A DNA stretch of 64,000 bases from Lentibacillus populi (GTDB lineage: Bacteria; Bacillota; Bacilli; Bacillales; Amphibacillaceae). The notes under the pieces were generated by a model. The model searched no databases. It saw only the letters and a program-made list of their open reading frames with translations, and was not told the DNA's origin. The DNA lies in contig BMJD01000005.1 in NCBI GenBank assembly GCA_014642895.1, forward strand, positions 93,843 through 157,842. Direction: 5' to 3'. Of the stretch, positions 21,633 through 31,743 are shown piece after piece. Made by a program: the position numbers and the translations under genes. Numbering within the stretch: the stretch's first letter is position 1; every line of letters begins with the position of its first letter.

Positions 21633-22565
21633 TCATTTCCCAGCAATTTTCTCCAACATATCCTCAGTCATCCTGCCAATATCATATTCCGCTTTAAACC
21701 CCCACTCATCTGCTGCCGCTGAAGAGTCAAGTGAATTTGGCCAGCTTTCAGCAATATTTTGTCGTACTGGATCAACATCATACGAAAGCGTAAATTCGGG
21801 TATATGCTTTCTGATTTCTTTTGCAAAATCCTCTGGTGCTGCGGAGATCGCTGAAATATTAAATGCATTGCGATGCTTCAGGTTGTCCGGATTTGCTTCC
21901 ATCAGCTGCATAATGGCGTTTAACGCATCGGGCATGTACATCATATCCATATAAGTATGTTCAGCAATGTAAGAGGTATATGCTTTGTTGTTAATTGCCT
22001 CATAATAAATTTCCACGGCATAATCAGTTGTGCCGCCGCCTGGCAATGTCACATGCGAAATTAATCCAGGATACCTCACCCCACGCGTATCAACACCGAA
22101 TCGATGATAATAATAATCACAAAGTAGTTCGCCAGCCACCTTATTAACGCCATACATCGTTGTTGGGCGCTGGATTGTATCTTGTGGTGTATGATCTTTT
22201 GGTGTTGACGGCCCAAACGCTCCAATTGAACTAGGGGTGAAAAATTGCAAATTAAGCTCGCGCGCCACCTCTAATGCATTGATTAGCCCACCCATATTTA
22301 AGTCCCAGGCCATTTTCGGGATTATTTCCGCTTTGGCCGATAATAATGCTGCTAAATGCATAATGGTATCTACCTGATGTTCTTTGGCAACCGAAAACAA
22401 TCGGTCGCCGTCCGTTACATCAACAATTTCAAATGGACCATCATTTTTTTCCTGTTTCTTTATATCTGTTCCAATTACATTTTCCGTACCATATGTTTTA
22501 CGAAGTTTTGTAACAAGCTCTGAACCGATCTGTCCAAGAGCACCAGTGACTAGAATCTTTTTCAT
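21633..22565 (-). CDS. tdh: L-threonine 3-dehydrogenase, SDR (epimerase-like) type
   Basis: The 310-residue extended short-chain dehydrogenase oxidises threonine to 2-amino-3-oxobutyrate with NAD+. The Rossmann motif [13 protein letters not shown] opens the protein, the catalytic tyrosine and lysine are in [12 protein letters not shown], and [13 protein letters not shown] is typical of epimerase-like threonine dehydrogenases. The assignment is strengthened by kbl directly upstream, whose enzyme uses the product. AAGGAG lies nine bases before the ATG. A dispersed repeat sits in the 363-bp gap between kbl and tdh, so coupling of the two genes may be weakened. Confidence 0.9.
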   Translation of the reverse strand: MKKILVTGALGQIGSELVTKLRKTYGTENVIGTDIKKQEKNDGPFEIVDVTDGDRLFSVAKEHQVDTIMHLAALLSAKAEIIPKMAWDLNMGGLINALEVARELNLQFFTPSSIGAFGPSTPKDHTPQDTIQRPTTMYGVNKVAGELLCDYYYHRFGVDTRGVRYPGLISHVTLPGGGTTDYAVEIYYEAINNKAYTSYIAEHTYMDMMYMPDALNAIMQLMEANPDNLKHRNAFNISAISAAPEDFAKEIRKHIPEFTLSYDVDPVRQNIAESWPNSLDSSAAADEWGFKAEYDIGRMTEDMLEKIAGK

Positions 22566-22582
22566 TCCATTTTACTCCTTGT

Positions 22583-22771
22583 TATAAAGTGAAACTTTAT
22601 TCAGTTGGGGTTCTGACGCGCAGGACGTGCTCGTGCAGGTGAAGGCATGCGGCGGTTTTAACCTGCCCTTCCTCCCCTTGAACGAATCAAGACTGTTTCG
22701 CTCCCATCTTCCCACTTTTGGTTTACTCACACATAAAGCTAGAGGTAATAGCCCGTTAAGCGTGATAAAGT
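22583..22771 (-). repeat. Dispersed element of the TTTATCACG/TTTCACTTTA family, copy 2
   Basis: The complement runs from CTTTATCACGCTTAACGGGC to AATAAAGTTTCACTTTAT and aligns along its length with 13693-13852, including GTGAGTAAACCAAAA, CTTCACCTGCACGAGCACG and CAACTGAATAAAG. It lies between kbl and tdh and ends 17 bp before the tdh start, just outside its ribosome binding site. Confidence 0.8.
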
Positions 22772-22928
22772 CATAGATGTACCAGATGGCGAAATTGGCT
22801 AGCTTATCAATTTCTACCAAATCCGCCATCTGACCTCTAATCGTTCATTATCATTATGCTTCCAAAAAACGGAGAATCATATCGGAAAAATCGGCGTCAT
22901 TTCCTTCATCCCCAGCCTTACCCACTAC

Positions 22929-24119
22929 CTAAATCAATCCCATTTCTTTCCCTGTTTTTTCATAAATAGCCAATGCATCATCAAGCATCGCTTTCGTGTG
23001 TGCAGCTGTTGGCATATTACGAACACGCCCTGTTCCTCTTGGCACGGTCGGGAAAACGATTGATTTTGCATAAACACCCGCTTCAATTAGTTTCTTGCTG
23101 AATTCCTGTGCAGCTTTTTCCTCACCAATGATGCATGGTGTGATCGGCGTTTCACTGTCGCCGATATCAAAGCCCAATTTTTTCAGTCCCGCTTTCAGGT
23201 AATCGCCATTTTCCCAAAGCTTTTCATTTAGTGCCGTACTTTCCATTAACAATTCAATTGCTTTGGTTGCAGCTGCTGCGTCGGCAGGTGTTACTGCTGT
23301 CGAGAACAAAAATGGGCGTGAGCGAACTTTTAGCCAATCAATTAAATTTTCCTTGCCCGCTACATAGCCACCGATCACACCAATTGCCTTGGAAAGTGTC
23401 CCCATTTGGAAATCAATTTTGTCCTGTAAGCCGAAATGTTTGACGGTTCCTGCGCCTTTTCCTAAAACACCGGATCCATGGGCATCATCAACATATGTAA
23501 TCAGGTCAAATTCCTCGGCCACCTTAACAATTCCCGGCAGATCCGCGACATCTCCGTCCATCGAAAATACGCCATCGGTAATCACCATTATTTTATTGTA
23601 GTTCCCGGATTCGACTGCTTCCTTCGCCTTTTGCCGGAGGTCATCCATGTCCGAATGGTTGAACCGGATAATTCTAGCCTTTGATAAGCGGCAGCCGTCA
23701 ATAATGGAAGCGTGGTTTAATTCATCAGAGAGAATAGCATCGTGTTTATCCATAACGGCCGAAATAGCGGCCATGTTACAGTTAAATCCAGATTGGTAGG
23801 AAATAACTGCTTCTGTCCCTTTAAATTCCGCCAATTTCTTTTCCAATTCAAGATGCAGATCGAGTGTACCGTTAATGGTTCGAACAGCCCCCGCACCAAC
23901 ACCATGAGTATCGACTACTTCTTTTGCAACCTTTTTCAGGCGATCATCAGTTGCCAGCCCCAAATAGTTATTCGAGGACAGGTTGATCAGTTTTTTCCCG
24001 TTGATCGTGATAACCGGCCCATTTGCACCTTCAACCGGATCAATTTCGTTATATAAACCACGTTCCTTTAAGTCAGCAATATTTTCATCTAAAAAAGATT
24101 GCAGTGCCTTGCTTGTCAT
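22929..24119 (-). CDS. kbl: Glycine C-acetyltransferase (2-amino-3-ketobutyrate CoA ligase)
   Basis: The 396-residue PLP enzyme of the alpha-oxoamine synthase family cleaves 2-amino-3-oxobutyrate with CoA to glycine and acetyl-CoA, the second step of threonine breakdown. The substrate-site block SSNNYLGLA, the ring-stacking [10 protein letters not shown] and the PLP lysine in [13 protein letters not shown] are present. An in-frame ATG six codons upstream overlaps the ribosome binding site; AAGGAGG is placed correctly for MTSKALQ at 24119. tdh follows on the same strand. Biotin or heme synthases of the same family are less likely given this neighbour. Confidence 0.94.
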   Translation of the reverse strand: MTSKALQSFLDENIADLKERGLYNEIDPVEGANGPVITINGKKLINLSSNNYLGLATDDRLKKVAKEVVDTHGVGAGAVRTINGTLDLHLELEKKLAEFKGTEAVISYQSGFNCNMAAISAVMDKHDAILSDELNHASIIDGCRLSKARIIRFNHSDMDDLRQKAKEAVESGNYNKIMVITDGVFSMDGDVADLPGIVKVAEEFDLITYVDDAHGSGVLGKGAGTVKHFGLQDKIDFQMGTLSKAIGVIGGYVAGKENLIDWLKVRSRPFLFSTAVTPADAAAATKAIELLMESTALNEKLWENGDYLKAGLKKLGFDIGDSETPITPCIIGEEKAAQEFSKKLIEAGVYAKSIVFPTVPRGTGRVRNMPTAAHTKAMLDDALAIYEKTGKEMGLI

Positions 24120-24496
24120 TTTAATTTCCTCCTTCATATGTAAACGTATTAACGGAGCATAACCTTATTCCATAAATAAGTTTACCATAGTTATTCCTTT
24201 TTGTTTATTAATGGCTGTGTGTACGATATTATGTTGCTGATCATAACGTATAATTATGCGGAAATAAGGCCTTCTGCAAGTAGATGCAAAGGTGCCTGGT
24301 GTTTATCCAGCACGAGCGAGCGTTACCTGTCTAAACGGTAATGCTCCTAAGTTATCCCCTCCTTCCATCTATATCTAATCAGTTTCTTTCATTTTTGTAA
24401 GAATTACCGCCAAAATGTAACGAAAATCAATGGTTTGGAGGGCAAATTTTGATTATACTAATCCTAGACAGCAAAAGTGAAGGCGGGGGAGATAAC
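24120..24496. other. Divergent intergenic region with two unexplained hairpins
   Basis: No gene is supported between kbl and the small membrane peptide gene. Two inverted repeats lie next to each other: GTGCCTGG with CCAGCAC (24292-24313) and GAGCGTTACC with GGTAATGCTC (24318-24346). They might be part of a leader RNA on the minus strand ahead of kbl or a remnant of a dispersed repeat. I do not recognise a known riboswitch. Confidence 0.4.
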
Positions 24497-24628
24497 ATGA
24501 AAAAAGTTTTAATCGCGTTATTTTTGGTGTTAATCCTTGGATTTGGTATTATTGGCTATACACAAACTATTTCCAAGCCAGCTGATACAAATGACCAAAA
24601 TCGTGCTTCTTTAACCATACAATCGTAA
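24497..24628 (+). CDS. Small single-span membrane peptide
   Basis: A 43-codon frame starts with ATG preceded by GGGGGAG. It encodes MKKVLIALFLVLILGFGIIG, a signal-like hydrophobic helix, and a polar tail of about 23 residues. It is not recognised. The start context and the terminator-like sequence beyond it make a real small gene plausible, but no homologue is known to me. Confidence 0.5.
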   Translation: MKKVLIALFLVLILGFGIIGYTQTISKPADTNDQNRASLTIQS

Positions 24629-24647
24629 TTCCATGTTTTTTTTATCA

Positions 24648-24685
24648 TAAAAAAAGGAAAACACCAAATATAAAGGTGTTTTCCT
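24648..24685 (-). terminator. Terminator of the LysM/3D protein gene
   Basis: On the minus strand a perfect 11-bp stem (AGGAAAACACC with GGTGTTTTCCT, 9-base loop) is followed by TTTTT, about 40 bp beyond the stop codon of the gene at 24723. Confidence 0.88.
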
Positions 24686-24722
24686 GATACTTTGCTAACA
24701 TTCAACAATTCAAATGTTTATT

Positions 24723-25523
24723 TTATTTTAGGATCGTTACGTCCACTGTACGTACACCCCATTGGGTTGCATCGTCTTTGTTTGGAACGTGGACATCAAT
24801 TTTATTGCCTTTGATAGCACTGCCAACGTCTGCTGCAGTTGCATGCCCATAGCCTTCTACATAAACTTCTGAACCTAACGGGATTAGATCTGGATCAACT
24901 GCGATTACTTTTGCATCTGGATTTGCATTCAAGTCAATCCCTGTTGATGTCACCCCTGAGCATCCGTCACAATCGGATGTATAAGCTGTTGCTTTAACCG
25001 TAACTGTTTTACCTTGTGGTGTGTCATCTTTTTTTACCGTTTTGGCAGGTTCCGTTTTAGAAGCCTTCTGTGTATTTTCATTCGTGCTTTCATTATCGTT
25101 TGATGATGATTCAACAGCGTCATCGTTTGATACGTTAGTAGCATCGTTGGTTGATTGCTCTTCCTGGACAATGTTTACACCTTTAATTTCTAATTTCTGG
25201 CCGGCTACTATCAAGTCAGATGTTAAATCGTTCCATTCCTTAATATCATCTACCGCTACATCAAACTTTTTACTGATACCGCTTAATGTATCACCTTTTT
25301 CCACCTTATATGTCTCATTGATAAATAGTTTTTGATTCGGGTGAATAGTGGTAGATTTCAATTCGTTTATTTCAACTAAGTCATCAACGGTAGTGTTGTA
25401 TTCATTTGCAATGTCCCAGAGGCTATCTCCTTCTTGGACTTTGTATTCTTCTGCTGAAACATTCGTTACAGCCGCGCCAGCAATCATGACACCTGTAGCA
25501 AGTGCTGCTACCATTTTCTTCAT
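24723..25523 (-). CDS. Secreted LysM and 3D-domain cell wall protein (YocH type)
   Basis: The 266-residue protein has a signal peptide (residues 1-24, cleaved near VSAEE), two LysM domains binding peptidoglycan (about 26-70 and 72-114), a Ser/Asn/Thr-rich linker and a C-terminal 3D domain (about 172-266) with TAYTSDCDGCSGVTSTG and VIAVDPDLIPLGSEVYVEG. The 3D aspartates fit a lytic transglycosylase-like (MltA-fold) activity, as proposed for YocH and resuscitation-type proteins. It would act on the wall during growth. It is transcribed alone with its own terminator. Confidence 0.9.
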   Translation of the reverse strand: MKKMVAALATGVMIAGAAVTNVSAEEYKVQEGDSLWDIANEYNTTVDDLVEINELKSTTIHPNQKLFINETYKVEKGDTLSGISKKFDVAVDDIKEWNDLTSDLIVAGQKLEIKGVNIVQEEQSTNDATNVSNDDAVESSSNDNESTNENTQKASKTEPAKTVKKDDTPQGKTVTVKATAYTSDCDGCSGVTSTGIDLNANPDAKVIAVDPDLIPLGSEVYVEGYGHATAADVGSAIKGNKIDVHVPNKDDATQWGVRTVDVTILK

Positions 25524-25851
25524 AGGGTAGTCCCTCCTTCAAATTCTGACATTGCCTATACTATCACAGGAAATGAGGCAATGCAGTTACAGAATCGTTA
25601 AGACTCTATTACAAGCATTACCAAATCTACTAGAATGTATTACAAATATAATAGATTTGTGACAAAAGGCTGTGTTTCTTACATTATGTAGGACTAAGGA
25701 ACTATATTGATGCAAGTTTTCATTACGACTTTCGTTTTTTGTAACTCCGTATTTCATCCTTGCAATTATTCCTTTATGAGGCAGTTTTGGGCTGATAGAA
25801 TATATTCTTCATTTCCGCGGTTTAAACAGGCTATGTTCTAAAATTCTTTTA

Positions 25852-25905
25852 TGATAAAGTGAAACTTCATTTAGTGGGGATATTACAGTCCGTTAATGCG
25901 TAATA
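25852..25905 (-). repeat. Fragment of the TTTCACTTTA dispersed element
   Basis: GATAAAGTGAAACTTCATTTAG and the following TGGGG match the end of the elements at 13693-13852 and 22583-22771 in minus orientation, then similarity fades apart from a CCGTTAATGCG stretch resembling the other end. It is an internally deleted or truncated copy. Confidence 0.6.
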
Positions 25906-26058
25906 AATTGCACCTTAATATCTGCTCTAGTAATCTTTACCTGTTTGCTTAATGATAACCGTTTTGTTTGGCCCATTATAATTCCAATTAGTAATTTCGT
26001 TGACCAGCCAAATTTTAGAAAGCAAATGTCGTCAGGCCCTGTGAATAATTTCAAAGGC

Positions 26059-26090
26059 GAAAAAAACTGCTCTTATATAAGAGCAGTTTC
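26059..26090 (-). terminator. Terminator after glmM
   Basis: On the minus strand the palindrome AAACTGCTCTT/AAGAGCAGTTT is followed by a run of six T, 12 bp beyond the glmM stop. Confidence 0.88.
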
Positions 26091-26101
26091 GGCAAATTGT
26101 A

Positions 26102-27445
26102 TTATTTTATTCCCAGTAAATCGTCAATTACTTTGACAACCCGATCCGCATACCGTTCACAGTCTTCCTTGGATGACGCTTCCACCATGACCCGGACAAG
26201 CGGCTCTGTCCCTGACGGTCGGACAAGCACGCGTCCTTCCCCGGCCATTTCCTGTTCAACTGCATCGATCGCCTCTTTTATCTGCGGATTGGTCATAGCA
26301 TTTTTCTTGTCGGTTACCTTCACATTTTTAAGTACTTGCGGATATACTTCCATTTCATCAGCAAGTTCCGACAATTTCTTGCCCGTTTCCTTCATCACGT
26401 TTACTAACTGAAGCGCTGATAACATTCCATCGCCCGTTGTATTGTAATCGAGGAAGATAATATGGCCAGACTGTTCACCACCCAGATTGTAGCCGCCCTT
26501 ACGCATTTCTTCCATGACATAACGGTCACCAACGGCAGTTTTATCACTGCGCATCCCATGCTTCTCTAGCGCCTTATAGAAACCCAGATTGCTCATCACC
26601 GTGGAGACAACTGTCTTATGTCGCAGGAAACCTTTTTCATTCATATATTTTCCACAAATATACATGATTTTATCGCCATCAACAATATTTCCCTTTTCGT
26701 CAACGGCAATCAGACGATCACCGTCTCCGTCAAATGCAAGGCCAATATCTGCCCCTTTCTCGGTAACAAAGGCCTGCAAGCTCTCAGGGTGTGTGGAACC
26801 AACCCCATCATTAATATTCAAGCCATCCGGTGATGAACCGATCGTGAAAATATCTGCTTCCAAATCGGCAAACAAATGTGTCGCCAGTCCCGAGGTTGCA
26901 CCATGCGCACAATCCAAGGCGATTTCCAGTCCGGCAAAATCATTATCAATCGACTCTTTTAAGAAGGAAAGATATTTCTGTCCACCTTCAAAGTAATCAT
27001 TCACAATTCCTAAATCAGCACCAACCGGGCGTGGAAGGGTATCCTCGCCTTCCATTAGTGCCTCAATCTCATCCTCCTGTTCATCCGACAGTTTAAAGCC
27101 ATCCGGTCCAAAAAACTTGATCCCGTTATCCTCGACCGGATTATGCGAAGCAGAAATCATCACCCCTGCCTGTGCACTCGTTGCTTTTGTTAAATAAGCA
27201 ACCCCCGGAGTTGAAATAACGCCTAACCGCATTACCTCAGCACCAATCGATAACAGCCCTGCAACAAGTGCCCCTTCCAGCATATGACCGGAAATACGGG
27301 TGTCACGTCCAATTAGGACTCTCGGCTTTTCTGTTTCCTTTGTTAATACATATCCGCCAAAGCGTCCTATTTTAAATGCTAATTCTGGTGTCAATTCAAG
27401 ATTTGCTACTCCTCTGACACCGTCTGTTCCAAAATAATTTCCCAT
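26102..27445 (-). CDS. glmM: Phosphoglucosamine mutase
   Basis: GlmM interconverts glucosamine-6-phosphate and glucosamine-1-phosphate for UDP-GlcNAc and peptidoglycan synthesis. The 447-residue protein has the phospho-serine loop [13 protein letters not shown] near residue 100, the metal-binding DGDGDR near residue 240 and the phosphate-binding [12 protein letters not shown] near residue 408. It is the last gene of the conserved cdaA-cdaR-glmM order. GGAGAGG precedes the ATG. In Bacillus, GlmM can bind and inhibit CdaA, so this linkage is also regulatory (known for the family). Confidence 0.97.
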   Translation of the reverse strand: MGNYFGTDGVRGVANLELTPELAFKIGRFGGYVLTKETEKPRVLIGRDTRISGHMLEGALVAGLLSIGAEVMRLGVISTPGVAYLTKATSAQAGVMISASHNPVEDNGIKFFGPDGFKLSDEQEDEIEALMEGEDTLPRPVGADLGIVNDYFEGGQKYLSFLKESIDNDFAGLEIALDCAHGATSGLATHLFADLEADIFTIGSSPDGLNINDGVGSTHPESLQAFVTEKGADIGLAFDGDGDRLIAVDEKGNIVDGDKIMYICGKYMNEKGFLRHKTVVSTVMSNLGFYKALEKHGMRSDKTAVGDRYVMEEMRKGGYNLGGEQSGHIIFLDYNTTGDGMLSALQLVNVMKETGKKLSELADEMEVYPQVLKNVKVTDKKNAMTNPQIKEAIDAVEQEMAGEGRVLVRPSGTEPLVRVMVEASSKEDCERYADRVVKVIDDLLGIK

Positions 27446-27607
27446 GCTGTACCTCTCCTTTTCTCCAATTAACCAACTCTTGCAAAGTGAGAGTAAAATT
27501 GTCTATCCTTCTTAACTGTTAAACATTCCCTTTTAGCTAATAAAACCTTACCCGTTTATCCTACAGACCGGCAGTACTAATTGAACCGGTCACTTCCACT
27601 TCTGTGT

Positions 27608-28864
27608 CTAAGTGATTTCAATGGTTACCTCTTCAAATTCACCTGTATACTCATTGCCCTCAGGTCCTTCAATCATTACCGGAACCTGATGTTCTCCCTC
27701 ACCCAGTCCATCCGCATTAACGGATAGCTTAATATCTTCATTTTTGAGTTTATCTATATCTTCCTGTTTCCCATTAACTGTAACATCCATTTTTGGACTA
27801 TTTGGCTCAACAAACGACACTTCTTGTTCATTCCCCAGATTTTCTACCTCAATAGGGACATCGTTAATTGTTTTCGTCGTTTTCGTTGTTTTCGTCGTTT
27901 CCGTCGTCTTCGTCTGTTCAAGTTCTATGGTTACATTTAATGAATCCTGATCACGGGCTTTCACACCATCCGGCAAGGCAAAACCAATATCAATTGTCCC
28001 TGACTCCGTAATTTTGGATAAATCAATTTCTTTTGTAGCAGCCTGTTCAAGATCCTGTAGTGAATTGCTTGTCCCAAAAACCTCTATTTCATTAACTTCA
28101 GGAGTAATGGATACAAGCGAGTAACCATCTGGCAATTTCCCGGTTGTCTTCACACTTACCGGTACTTTTTTACTTGGATTATTGATTTCTGCTGATACTT
28201 CAACATTTTCCGGGTCAATCGCAACATTTAATTCATTCCCCTGACTGTCATAAACCTTGACCGGAACCTCTCGGCTATTAATCGATTCGGTTAATTCCGC
28301 AACATCGACAAACACCTTTACGGAGGCGATCTGATCTACAACGCTTTTTGAGCTTCTAATTGTTACGGTTTGGGGATTGACCATGAAATCTCCAAGCTCA
28401 TAACCACTAGGCAGCTTATCTTCATTAATAAAATCAACATCCACATTAAATTCCTTTGATGCTCGCTCTTCAATAACGACATCAATCGTCTTCGGTTCGA
28501 TATAGACCTTCAAATCGTCCGAGATATTGGCATATTTTATTTCTACCTTGTGTTTTCCCTCGCCTAAACCACGCAAATCGACAAACACTTCGAAATTCCG
28601 CTGTTTTGCCGCCGGTGCCAATACACTCTGCGGTCCCTCGAGTGACATACGTACATGCTCTGGTACACCGCTTACGACAAAGTTTTTATCAATTCGAATA
28701 TCCACGGGGACATTATCGATCGTCTGTGTTTCATTTGACGTACCAAAAAATCGATTTTCAGCACTTTTATCATTTATTTCCACATTGACAAATATGAACA
28801 GCAATACCGCAAACGCCAACGAAACAGCTCGGACAAACCATTTACTTTTAAACCAATTATCCAT
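27608..28864 (-). CDS. cdaR: CdaA regulatory protein (YbbR-domain)
   Basis: The 418-residue protein has one N-terminal membrane helix (about residues 10-27) followed by four YbbR-like beta domains outside the membrane. It regulates the diadenylate cyclase CdaA. The start overlaps the cdaA end by 8 bp, so translation is coupled. Near residue 320 lies a run of Thr-Lys repeats (TKTTETTKTTKTTKT), coded by a short repeated DNA tract, which is not a usual part of the family and sits in a linker between domains. Confidence 0.93.
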   Translation of the reverse strand: MDNWFKSKWFVRAVSLAFAVLLFIFVNVEINDKSAENRFFGTSNETQTIDNVPVDIRIDKNFVVSGVPEHVRMSLEGPQSVLAPAAKQRNFEVFVDLRGLGEGKHKVEIKYANISDDLKVYIEPKTIDVVIEERASKEFNVDVDFINEDKLPSGYELGDFMVNPQTVTIRSSKSVVDQIASVKVFVDVAELTESINSREVPVKVYDSQGNELNVAIDPENVEVSAEINNPSKKVPVSVKTTGKLPDGYSLVSITPEVNEIEVFGTSNSLQDLEQAATKEIDLSKITESGTIDIGFALPDGVKARDQDSLNVTIELEQTKTTETTKTTKTTKTINDVPIEVENLGNEQEVSFVEPNSPKMDVTVNGKQEDIDKLKNEDIKLSVNADGLGEGEHQVPVMIEGPEGNEYTGEFEEVTIEIT

Positions 28865-29678
28865 TTCGTTTCCCCCTCCTGATCCATGACTTTGATTCAG
28901 GGGATTTCAATGTTAAGGCTAAATTTTCTCGTAAAAAGTCTCTTAACCCATCCTGGTCCAAATTCCTATGTAATTCACCATTTTTTGTACAAGATATATA
29001 GCCTGTTTCCTCCGATACGACGATCGTCAACGCATCTGTCACTTCACTAATCCCCATTGCCGCCCGGTGCCTTGTTCCTAGCTCCTTTGAGATAAACGGG
29101 CTTTCCGATAATGGTAAGTAACAGGCTGCAGCTACGATTTCCTCCCCTTTTATAATGACAGCACCATCATGCAACGGTGTATTCGGGGTAAAGATATTAG
29201 TTAATAATTGGTGTGTCAGTTTTCCATTGATCTGGATACCTGTTTCTGTATAGTCACCCATCCCTGTTTCACGAGCAACCGAAACAAGTGCACCGATACG
29301 CCGTTTGGCCATATAGTTTGCCGATTGAACAATCGCTTCAATTGTCTGTTCGATCCTCTCTTCCTCCGACCTTGCTCCCCTGGAAAAAAAATTGCCACGG
29401 CCAAGCTGCTCTAATGCCCTTCTAAGTTCTGGCTGGAATAAAATCACAATTACCAAAAATCCCCAAGTTATAGCGTAATTGGTTATCCATTGAACTGTTT
29501 GCAGCTCGAATACAATACTTAAAAGCCAAACTATCAATACGACTGCAATTCCCTTCAAGAGCTGAATTGCCTTTGTACCTCTGATTAACATGATTAATTT
29601 ATATAATACATACCAGACGAGACCAATATCTACGCCAATTCGAAGCAGGTCTAAAACGTCAAATCCCCCATCAAGCAT
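28857..29678 (-). CDS. cdaA: Diadenylate cyclase CdaA
   Basis: CdaA makes c-di-AMP from two ATP. The 273-residue protein has three N-terminal membrane helices (about residues 10-90) and a cytosolic DAC domain with the catalytic DGAVIIKGE and the nucleotide-binding GTRHRAAMGISE. It is the first gene of cdaA-cdaR-glmM. c-di-AMP controls potassium and osmolyte uptake; the riboswitch at 33180-33322 ahead of ktrB in this window is a likely receptor of its product. Confidence 0.97.
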   Translation of the reverse strand: MLDGGFDVLDLLRIGVDIGLVWYVLYKLIMLIRGTKAIQLLKGIAVVLIVWLLSIVFELQTVQWITNYAITWGFLVIVILFQPELRRALEQLGRGNFFSRGARSEEERIEQTIEAIVQSANYMAKRRIGALVSVARETGMGDYTETGIQINGKLTHQLLTNIFTPNTPLHDGAVIIKGEEIVAAACYLPLSESPFISKELGTRHRAAMGISEVTDALTIVVSEETGYISCTKNGELHRNLDQDGLRDFLRENLALTLKSPESKSWIRRGKRNG

Positions 29679-29756
29679 GCTTACACTTCCCTCTGATCAT
29701 AAAACTCCATCCATTCTATACTTAATAACAGTATATATTATATCATATTTCCCCAA

Positions 29757-29963
29757 TGAAAAGAACAAAGGCGCAAGCACCCGGTTAGCGGCGTATATGC
29801 TGGACTGAGCCGTAGGAGATAAAGGAAACACGACGACCAGAGGGAGTCGATGTTGACTTATCGTACGGAGGCGGGTGTTGCATACTAGCCGCTGGGTGCT
29901 GGAGCCGGACGTGGCCTATCCTGACATAAGCGGAATAGAGCCCATATTCTTATACTTTTTACC
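29757..29963 (+). repeat. 207-bp dispersed element, copy 3
   Basis: This copy shares with those at 5157-5363 and 34866-35072 the order GTTAGCGGCGTATATGCTGG, GAGATAAAGGAAACACG, ATGTTGACTTATCGTA and GCCGCTGGGTGCTGGAGCC, ending at TATACTTTTT. The left end (GAAAAGAACAAAGGCGC) is diverged. It lies upstream of cdaA and downstream of rsiW in a neutral intergenic position. Confidence 0.85.
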
Positions 29964-30099
29964 TAATAAAAAACCCGGGAAATATCCCAGGTGAAATTTT
30001 AGACCATCTTCTGTTGCCAGCAAGTGGACCCAATTTATGCGCCGGATAACTGGGCGTCATAATAAACAACGTCCAGCCCAGCGCCTCCAATTTTCCGGA

Positions 30100-30750
30100 T
30101 TATAATTCCCCGAATGAAAAAATGCTTCGAAAAATATTTTTTAAATGGTACCAAATCCATTCAAAAACCTGATCAACCTGTTTAAATTCCCCGTTAACTT
30201 CCCCTACCGAGGCCATTAGTCCTTTCCCGTCAATGGAACTGTCGATAAGTTTTCCATTAATCAAAGTAACATTGCCGTCAACAGTTCCGTCAATTTTCAG
30301 ATTGCCATTTTTAACAAGCAGGTCTCCAGAAACCGTTACCCCCTCCGGAACGATAACGGTGTCTCCATCTATGACTAAATTTTCCTGTTTGGAGACAACT
30401 AGCTGGTTATCCTGATTCCAGGCAGAGAATATTCCACTAAACATTAGAATAAAAAATATCGCAGCAGCAGTAATGATTGGGTGCGCCTTAAACCAGCGCT
30501 TGTAGCTGACGCGTTTTCTTTCCTTTGGCAGCTTCGCCATAACCTTTTGTGTGAAGTCTTGCGGCGCCTCTATACGCTCGGTACTTTGAATCCAGGTAAT
30601 CGTCCGTTTTAATTCATGAAAGTGCTGTTGACAGCTTTCACAGTTTTCCAAATGCAGGCGCAAGTTCGCTTCTTCCGTTTTCGTTAAATCTCCATCTAAA
30701 TATTTATGCATAAGCTCAATCGCTTCATGATTGCATCCCAAACTGTCCAC
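30100..30750 (-). CDS. rsiW: Anti-sigma-W factor
   Basis: The 216-residue protein holds SigW at the membrane until cleaved under envelope stress. Residues about 5-45 form the zinc-binding anti-sigma domain with [15 protein letters not shown], one membrane helix follows near residues 90-108 ([20 protein letters not shown]), and the outer part has short repeats ([34 protein letters not shown]) like a bactofilin-type beta-helix. It starts 6 bp after sigW on the same strand, as in the SigW operon of Bacillus. Confidence 0.92.
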   Translation of the reverse strand: MDSLGCNHEAIELMHKYLDGDLTKTEEANLRLHLENCESCQQHFHELKRTITWIQSTERIEAPQDFTQKVMAKLPKERKRVSYKRWFKAHPIITAAAIFFILMFSGIFSAWNQDNQLVVSKQENLVIDGDTVIVPEGVTVSGDLLVKNGNLKIDGTVDGNVTLINGKLIDSSIDGKGLMASVGEVNGEFKQVDQVFEWIWYHLKNIFRSIFSFGEL

Positions 30751-30756
30751 ACTCCT

Positions 30757-31320
30757 TTACACGTGACGAAGCTTTTTGCGTAATGCTTCCCGTCCTCGGT
30801 GAATCCGCGTTTTTACCGTCCCTAATGGAATGTCCAGGATTTCACTAATTTCTTTCAAGGAAAATTCCTCTAAATACCTTAACATAATAATGGATCGGTA
30901 TTTCGGTGGCAACTCGGAAATTTCCTGATGAATATAGCTCTGTAATTCCAAATTTTCCACTTCTTCTTCTGGCAATCGATTATCGGCCTGAAGCAGGGAA
31001 TACATATCCAATCCCTTTGTACCCTTTATATCAGCATCAAGATAATAATCCGGTTTCCGTTTTCGTAAACGATCGATCGTCAAGTTTGTTGCAATTCGAT
31101 AGAGCCAGGTAGAGAACTTCCGCCCTTCATCATACGAATCGATATTGATATATGCCCGAATAAAAGCCTCTTGCGCTATATCCTCCGCCTCGTGCGCATT
31201 ACCAAGCATCCTGTAACAATGCTGGTAAATTTTATTCTGAAAAAAGGTAACGATATCGGCAAAAGCCGCTTGATCACCTTTTTTTACCTGTTTTATTTTC
31301 TCTTTAATCATCAAGTCCAT
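30757..31320 (-). CDS. sigW: ECF RNA polymerase sigma factor SigW
   Basis: The 187-residue ECF sigma factor directs genes for resistance to wall-active agents. Region 2 contains QNKIYQHCYRMLGNAHEAED and EAFIRAYINIDSYDEGRKFS; region 4 contains LPPKYRSIIMLRYLEEFSLK followed by EISEILDIPLGTVKTR. A TTG two codons upstream is in frame, but GGAGG is best placed for the ATG at 31320. A near-perfect SigW promoter lies 37 bp upstream, so the gene controls itself. rsiW follows at once. Confidence 0.95.
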   Translation of the reverse strand: MDLMIKEKIKQVKKGDQAAFADIVTFFQNKIYQHCYRMLGNAHEAEDIAQEAFIRAYINIDSYDEGRKFSTWLYRIATNLTIDRLRKRKPDYYLDADIKGTKGLDMYSLLQADNRLPEEEVENLELQSYIHQEISELPPKYRSIIMLRYLEEFSLKEISEILDIPLGTVKTRIHRGREALRKKLRHV

Positions 31321-31356
31321 TATCAAGTACCTCCGCTAGCCTGCGGTAAATTGTGT

Positions 31357-31382
31357 TACGAATCAAGTCTCAAAAGGTTTCA
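31357..31382 (-). promoter_or_regulatory. SigW-type autoregulatory promoter
   Basis: On the minus strand TGAAAC and CGTA are separated by exactly 16 bases, the established SigW consensus, 37 bp upstream of the sigW start codon. Confidence 0.88.
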
Positions 31383-31468
31383 CTTTTCTTATAAAAAAAT
31401 AAAAACTTTTTTATTGCAAATATATAGGGAATTCCATATTATAGTATACTAGATAGGGGGATAGTTGT

Positions 31469-31624
31469 GTGGAAAATTTACTAAAAAAAATCGAACAATG
31501 TCGTAATGAAATGATCACGTTAAGTTGCTCGTATGAATTAACGTCTGATATTGTCGTAAAATCCAGTAAACAATTGGATGAATTATTGAATGAATATCAT
31601 ACTAAAGCAGCAGCAAGTGCATAA
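31469..31624 (+). CDS. Spo0E-like aspartyl phosphatase, small
   Basis: A 51-codon gene starts at GTG with AGGGGG upstream. It ends with the Spo0E family signature SKQLDELLNEY (S-x-x-L-D). Members of this family dephosphorylate Spo0A~P and delay sporulation. Length is typical of the short members (50-60 residues). It is divergent from sigW. Confidence 0.8.
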   Translation: MENLLKKIEQCRNEMITLSCSYELTSDIVVKSSKQLDELLNEYHTKAAASA

Positions 31625-31743
31625 CAGCTTACTTCTTGGATAATACATATAATTCATCATGACAATAGAAAATAATAAGGGTAAAAAAAGACATCAAAAT
31701 TTCTTCACGGAATTCAATGTCTTTTTTATTTGTTTCGATTTTT

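Noticed and set aside
25560..25700. WalR binding box upstream of the LysM/3D protein gene
   Set aside because: TGTAAT-like hexamers occur (for example GGTAATGCTTGTAAT on the minus strand), but the spacing does not match the TGTWAH-N5-TGTWAH consensus.
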